Shown here one piece after another: positions 60,887 to 64,000 of a DNA stretch of 64,000 bases. How positions within the stretch are numbered: the first letter of the stretch is position 1; the number at the start of each line of letters is the position of its first letter. The notes beneath the pieces are model-generated. The model was not told the DNA's origin and did not search any database. It saw only the letters and a program-made list of their open reading frames with translations. The DNA comes from Pseudomonas mohnii. GTDB taxonomy: Bacteria; Pseudomonadota; Gammaproteobacteria; Pseudomonadales; Pseudomonadaceae. The stretch covers positions 4,139,501-4,203,500 of the forward strand of contig NZ_FNRV01000001.1 in the NCBI RefSeq assembly GCF_900105115.1, given 5' to 3'. Position numbers and translations under genes: made by a program.

Positions 60887-61288
60887 ATGCACAGATCCAA
60901 CCGCGGTTTTACCCTGATCGAAATTATGATCGTGATTGCAATCATCGGGATTGTCATGACCATTGCTGTCCCGAGCTTCACCGAATACCTGAACAAGGGC
61001 CGCCGTACCGAAGTGGCCAGTCTGCTTTCCGAGCAGGCGCAAATCCTTGAGCGCTTCTATTCGCAAAAAAATGTCTACACCGATGCCACCGGTCTGAGCG
61101 CCGGCAACGATTACTACACCATTACCCCGACTCTGACCGATCAGACGTTCCTGCTGACCGCCGTGCGCAAGCCGGGCACGAGCATGGCTGCGGACAAGTG
61201 CGGAGATTTCACTATGACCAATACCGGTGTCCGTGGCATGGTCAACGCCACGGCCGGCCTGACCGCCAAGGATTGCTGGGGTCGCTGA
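60887..61288 (+). CDS. pilE: Type IV pilus minor pilin PilE
   Basis: 133 residues. Leader MHRSNRG, then FTLIEIMIVIAIIGIVMTIA with Glu5. The C-terminal disulphide region is ADKCGDFTMTNTG...CWGR. It fits PilE, the pilin that links the minor-pilin cap to the shaft. Last pilus gene of the rightward operon, 14 bases after the short PilY1-like gene. Confidence 0.92.
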   Translation: MHRSNRGFTLIEIMIVIAIIGIVMTIAVPSFTEYLNKGRRTEVASLLSEQAQILERFYSQKNVYTDATGLSAGNDYYTITPTLTDQTFLLTAVRKPGTSMAADKCGDFTMTNTGVRGMVNATAGLTAKDCWGR

Positions 61289-61345
61289 GTTTACTTTTCG
61301 GACGCCCCTTTGCGTCCACTGTCTATTTATCGGTTGGATCAGAAC

Positions 61346-62446
61346 ATGACCAGGCAACAGCAAGTGGTGATTGTCGGCGGCGGGGTAATCGGGCTGCTGA
61401 CGGCATTCAATCTCGCGTCCGAAGTGCAGAGCGTTGTGCTGCTGGATCGCTCGAACGTGGGCCGGGAATCCTCCTGGGCAGGCGGCGGGATTGTTTCGCC
61501 GCTTTATCCATGGCGTTACAGCCCGGCGGTCACCGCATTGGCCCACTGGTCCCAGGATTTTTATCCACAGCTGGGTGAGCGCCTGTTTGCGGCCACCGGG
61601 GTTGATCCCGAGGTGCACATCACCGGTCTGTACTGGCTGGATCTGGATGACGAGGCCGAGGCGCTGGCGTGGGCTGCACGCGAGAACCGTCCATTGCGGG
61701 CTGTGGATATCTCGGCGGCACACGATGCGGTGCCGGTGCTGGGCGGCGGTTTTTCCCGGGCGATCTACATGGCTGATGTGGCCAACGTGCGCAATCCACG
61801 GCTGGTGAAGTCGCTCAAGGCTGCGTTGTCGGCGCTGCCGAACGTGACGATCCACGAGCAGTGTGAAGTCAGCGGGTTTCTCCGTGAAGGCGATAAAGTC
61901 GTTGGCGTGCACACCTCGACAGGGAGTGTCCATGCAGATCAGGTGGTCCTGACGGCGGGCGCCTGGAGCGGTGACTTGCTCAAGGGGCTGGGGCTGGAGT
62001 TGCCGGTCGAGCCGGTAAAAGGCCAGATGATTCTCTACAAGTGCGCCGCTGACTTTCTGCCAAGCATGGTGCTGGCCAAGGGGCGTTACGCGATTCCGCG
62101 GCGCGACGGACACATTCTGATTGGCAGTACCCTGGAGCATGAAGGCTATGACAAGACGCCGACCGAGTCGGCCCTGGAGAGCCTCAAGGCATCGGCGGTG
62201 GAGTTGATTCCGGCGCTGGCGGATGCAGAAGTGGTGGGGCATTGGGCCGGATTGCGCCCAGGTTCGCCGGAAGGCATTCCTTATATTGGTCGGGTGCCTG
62301 GATTTAATGGGTTGTGGCTCAACTGCGGGCACTACCGTAACGGTCTGGTACTGGCGCCGGCGTCGTGTCAGTTGTTCGCTGATGTGATGTTGGGGCGAGA
62401 GCCGATTATCGATCCTGCACCCTATGCGCCGACCGGTCGGATCTGA
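61346..62446 (+). CDS. thiO: Glycine oxidase ThiO-type FAD oxidoreductase
   Basis: 366 residues from the ATG at 61346 (MTRQQQVVIVGGGVIGLLTA). The FAD-binding GGGVIG, AGGGIVSPLYPW, the substrate-domain block VVGHWAGLRPGSPEGIPYIG and GHYRNGLVLAPAS identify the DAAO family, closest to ThiO, which oxidises glycine to iminoglycine for the thiazole of thiamine. It lies between pilE and pilR, as the corresponding gene does in P. aeruginosa, and has no clear link to pili. Confidence 0.88.
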   Translation: MTRQQQVVIVGGGVIGLLTAFNLASEVQSVVLLDRSNVGRESSWAGGGIVSPLYPWRYSPAVTALAHWSQDFYPQLGERLFAATGVDPEVHITGLYWLDLDDEAEALAWAARENRPLRAVDISAAHDAVPVLGGGFSRAIYMADVANVRNPRLVKSLKAALSALPNVTIHEQCEVSGFLREGDKVVGVHTSTGSVHADQVVLTAGAWSGDLLKGLGLELPVEPVKGQMILYKCAADFLPSMVLAKGRYAIPRRDGHILIGSTLEHEGYDKTPTESALESLKASAVELIPALADAEVVGHWAGLRPGSPEGIPYIGRVPGFNGLWLNCGHYRNGLVLAPASCQLFADVMLGREPIIDPAPYAPTGRI

Positions 62447-62464
62447 GACAAGATCAAGAGCCGT

Positions 62465-63798
<1,334 letters not shown>

Positions 63799-63802
<4 letters not shown>

Positions 63803-64000
63803 CCTTGTTTCCGTCCGTGCGCAAAGGTAATGCGAAAGCAGCCGCCATCCTGGCGTGGCTTGAAGTCCAGGCGAGCCTGATTGCTTTCGCACAGCTCACG
63901 GGACAGGTAGAGGCCCAGGCCAGTGCCGTGCTGACTGGTGGTGAAGAAGGGTTCGAACAGTTGCGCTTGATGGTCCGGGGGGACACCGGGACCGTCGTCG
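63799..64000 (-). CDS. pilS: Sensor kinase PilS, C-terminal end (cut by window edge)
   Basis: The reverse strand from the window edge to a TGA at 63799 gives the last 66 or so residues of a histidine kinase. The ATP-binding G2 box HGTGLGLYLSRELCESNQAR is visible; the end reads FRITFAHGRKQG. It overlaps the TTG start of pilR by 4 bp, so the pair is coupled. By position this is PilS, which phosphorylates PilR. Confidence 0.9.

Overview
The window is chromosomal DNA of a Pseudomonas, most likely of the P. fluorescens group. Three things point there. First, the gene order matches my recollection of the P. aeruginosa backbone: pilS-pilR-thiO-minor pilins-ispH-fkpB-lspA-ileS-ribF-murJ-rpsT-creA-proB-obgE-rpmA-rplU-ispB, then fklB and yqhA, then glyA-morA, then radA-mscL-fprB. 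Second, the cioAB-type cytochrome bd oxidase is present. Third, many fluorescens-type REP/REPIN repeats built on GCGAGCnnGCTCGC lie between genes. Coding density is high. No rRNA, tRNA, CRISPR array, prophage or insertion sequence was seen.

Layout. 1-7.6 kb: end of aroQ, a LysR regulator divergent from a small tautomerase, an accessory DUF4160/DUF2442 pair between two identical terminators, trmA with a purine permease, a secreted DUF4879 protein, a DJ-1-fold protein without its catalytic residues, and an MFS exporter. 7.7-10.7 kb: cioA-cioB-DUF2474 behind a perfect ANR box. 10.7-16.6 kb: rlmG, a LuxR-type AHL receptor without a synthase, fprB, mscL, radA and a PilZ protein. 16.8-20.2 kb: cstA-ybdD and a COG0523 GTPase broken at a G9 tract. 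20.3-24 kb: two FCD-type GntR regulators and a dicarboxylate symporter with two matching operators, then an AT-rich gene of unknown function.

24.2-36.3 kb: glyA, morA (PAS-GGDEF-EAL), ettA, gdhA, a Gre-like factor, a DUF4105 probable envelope protein and DUF3015. 36.5-44.3 kb: a Lon-like protease, small conserved proteins, a large lipoprotein, yqhA, fklB, a Fur-box-controlled small protein and yjdM. 44.4-57.7 kb: housekeeping genes for quinone side chain, ribosome, proline, cell wall, flavin, tRNA charging, lipoprotein and isoprenoid synthesis. 57.7-64 kb: type IV pilus minor pilins (fimT, fimU, pilV, pilW, pilX, pilE), thiO and the PilR/PilS regulators. Full-length PilY1 is missing and a 137-residue protein sits in its place.

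The most notable points are the terminator-flanked DUF4160/DUF2442 module, the minimal PilY1-like protein in a minor pilin operon, the G9 frameshift in the GTPase, the catalytically dead DJ-1 homologue, the LuxR solo with a perfect palindrome upstream, and REPIN pairs whose two halves carry matching variants. I did not find a clearly new multi-gene system; most of the window is conserved Pseudomonas backbone.
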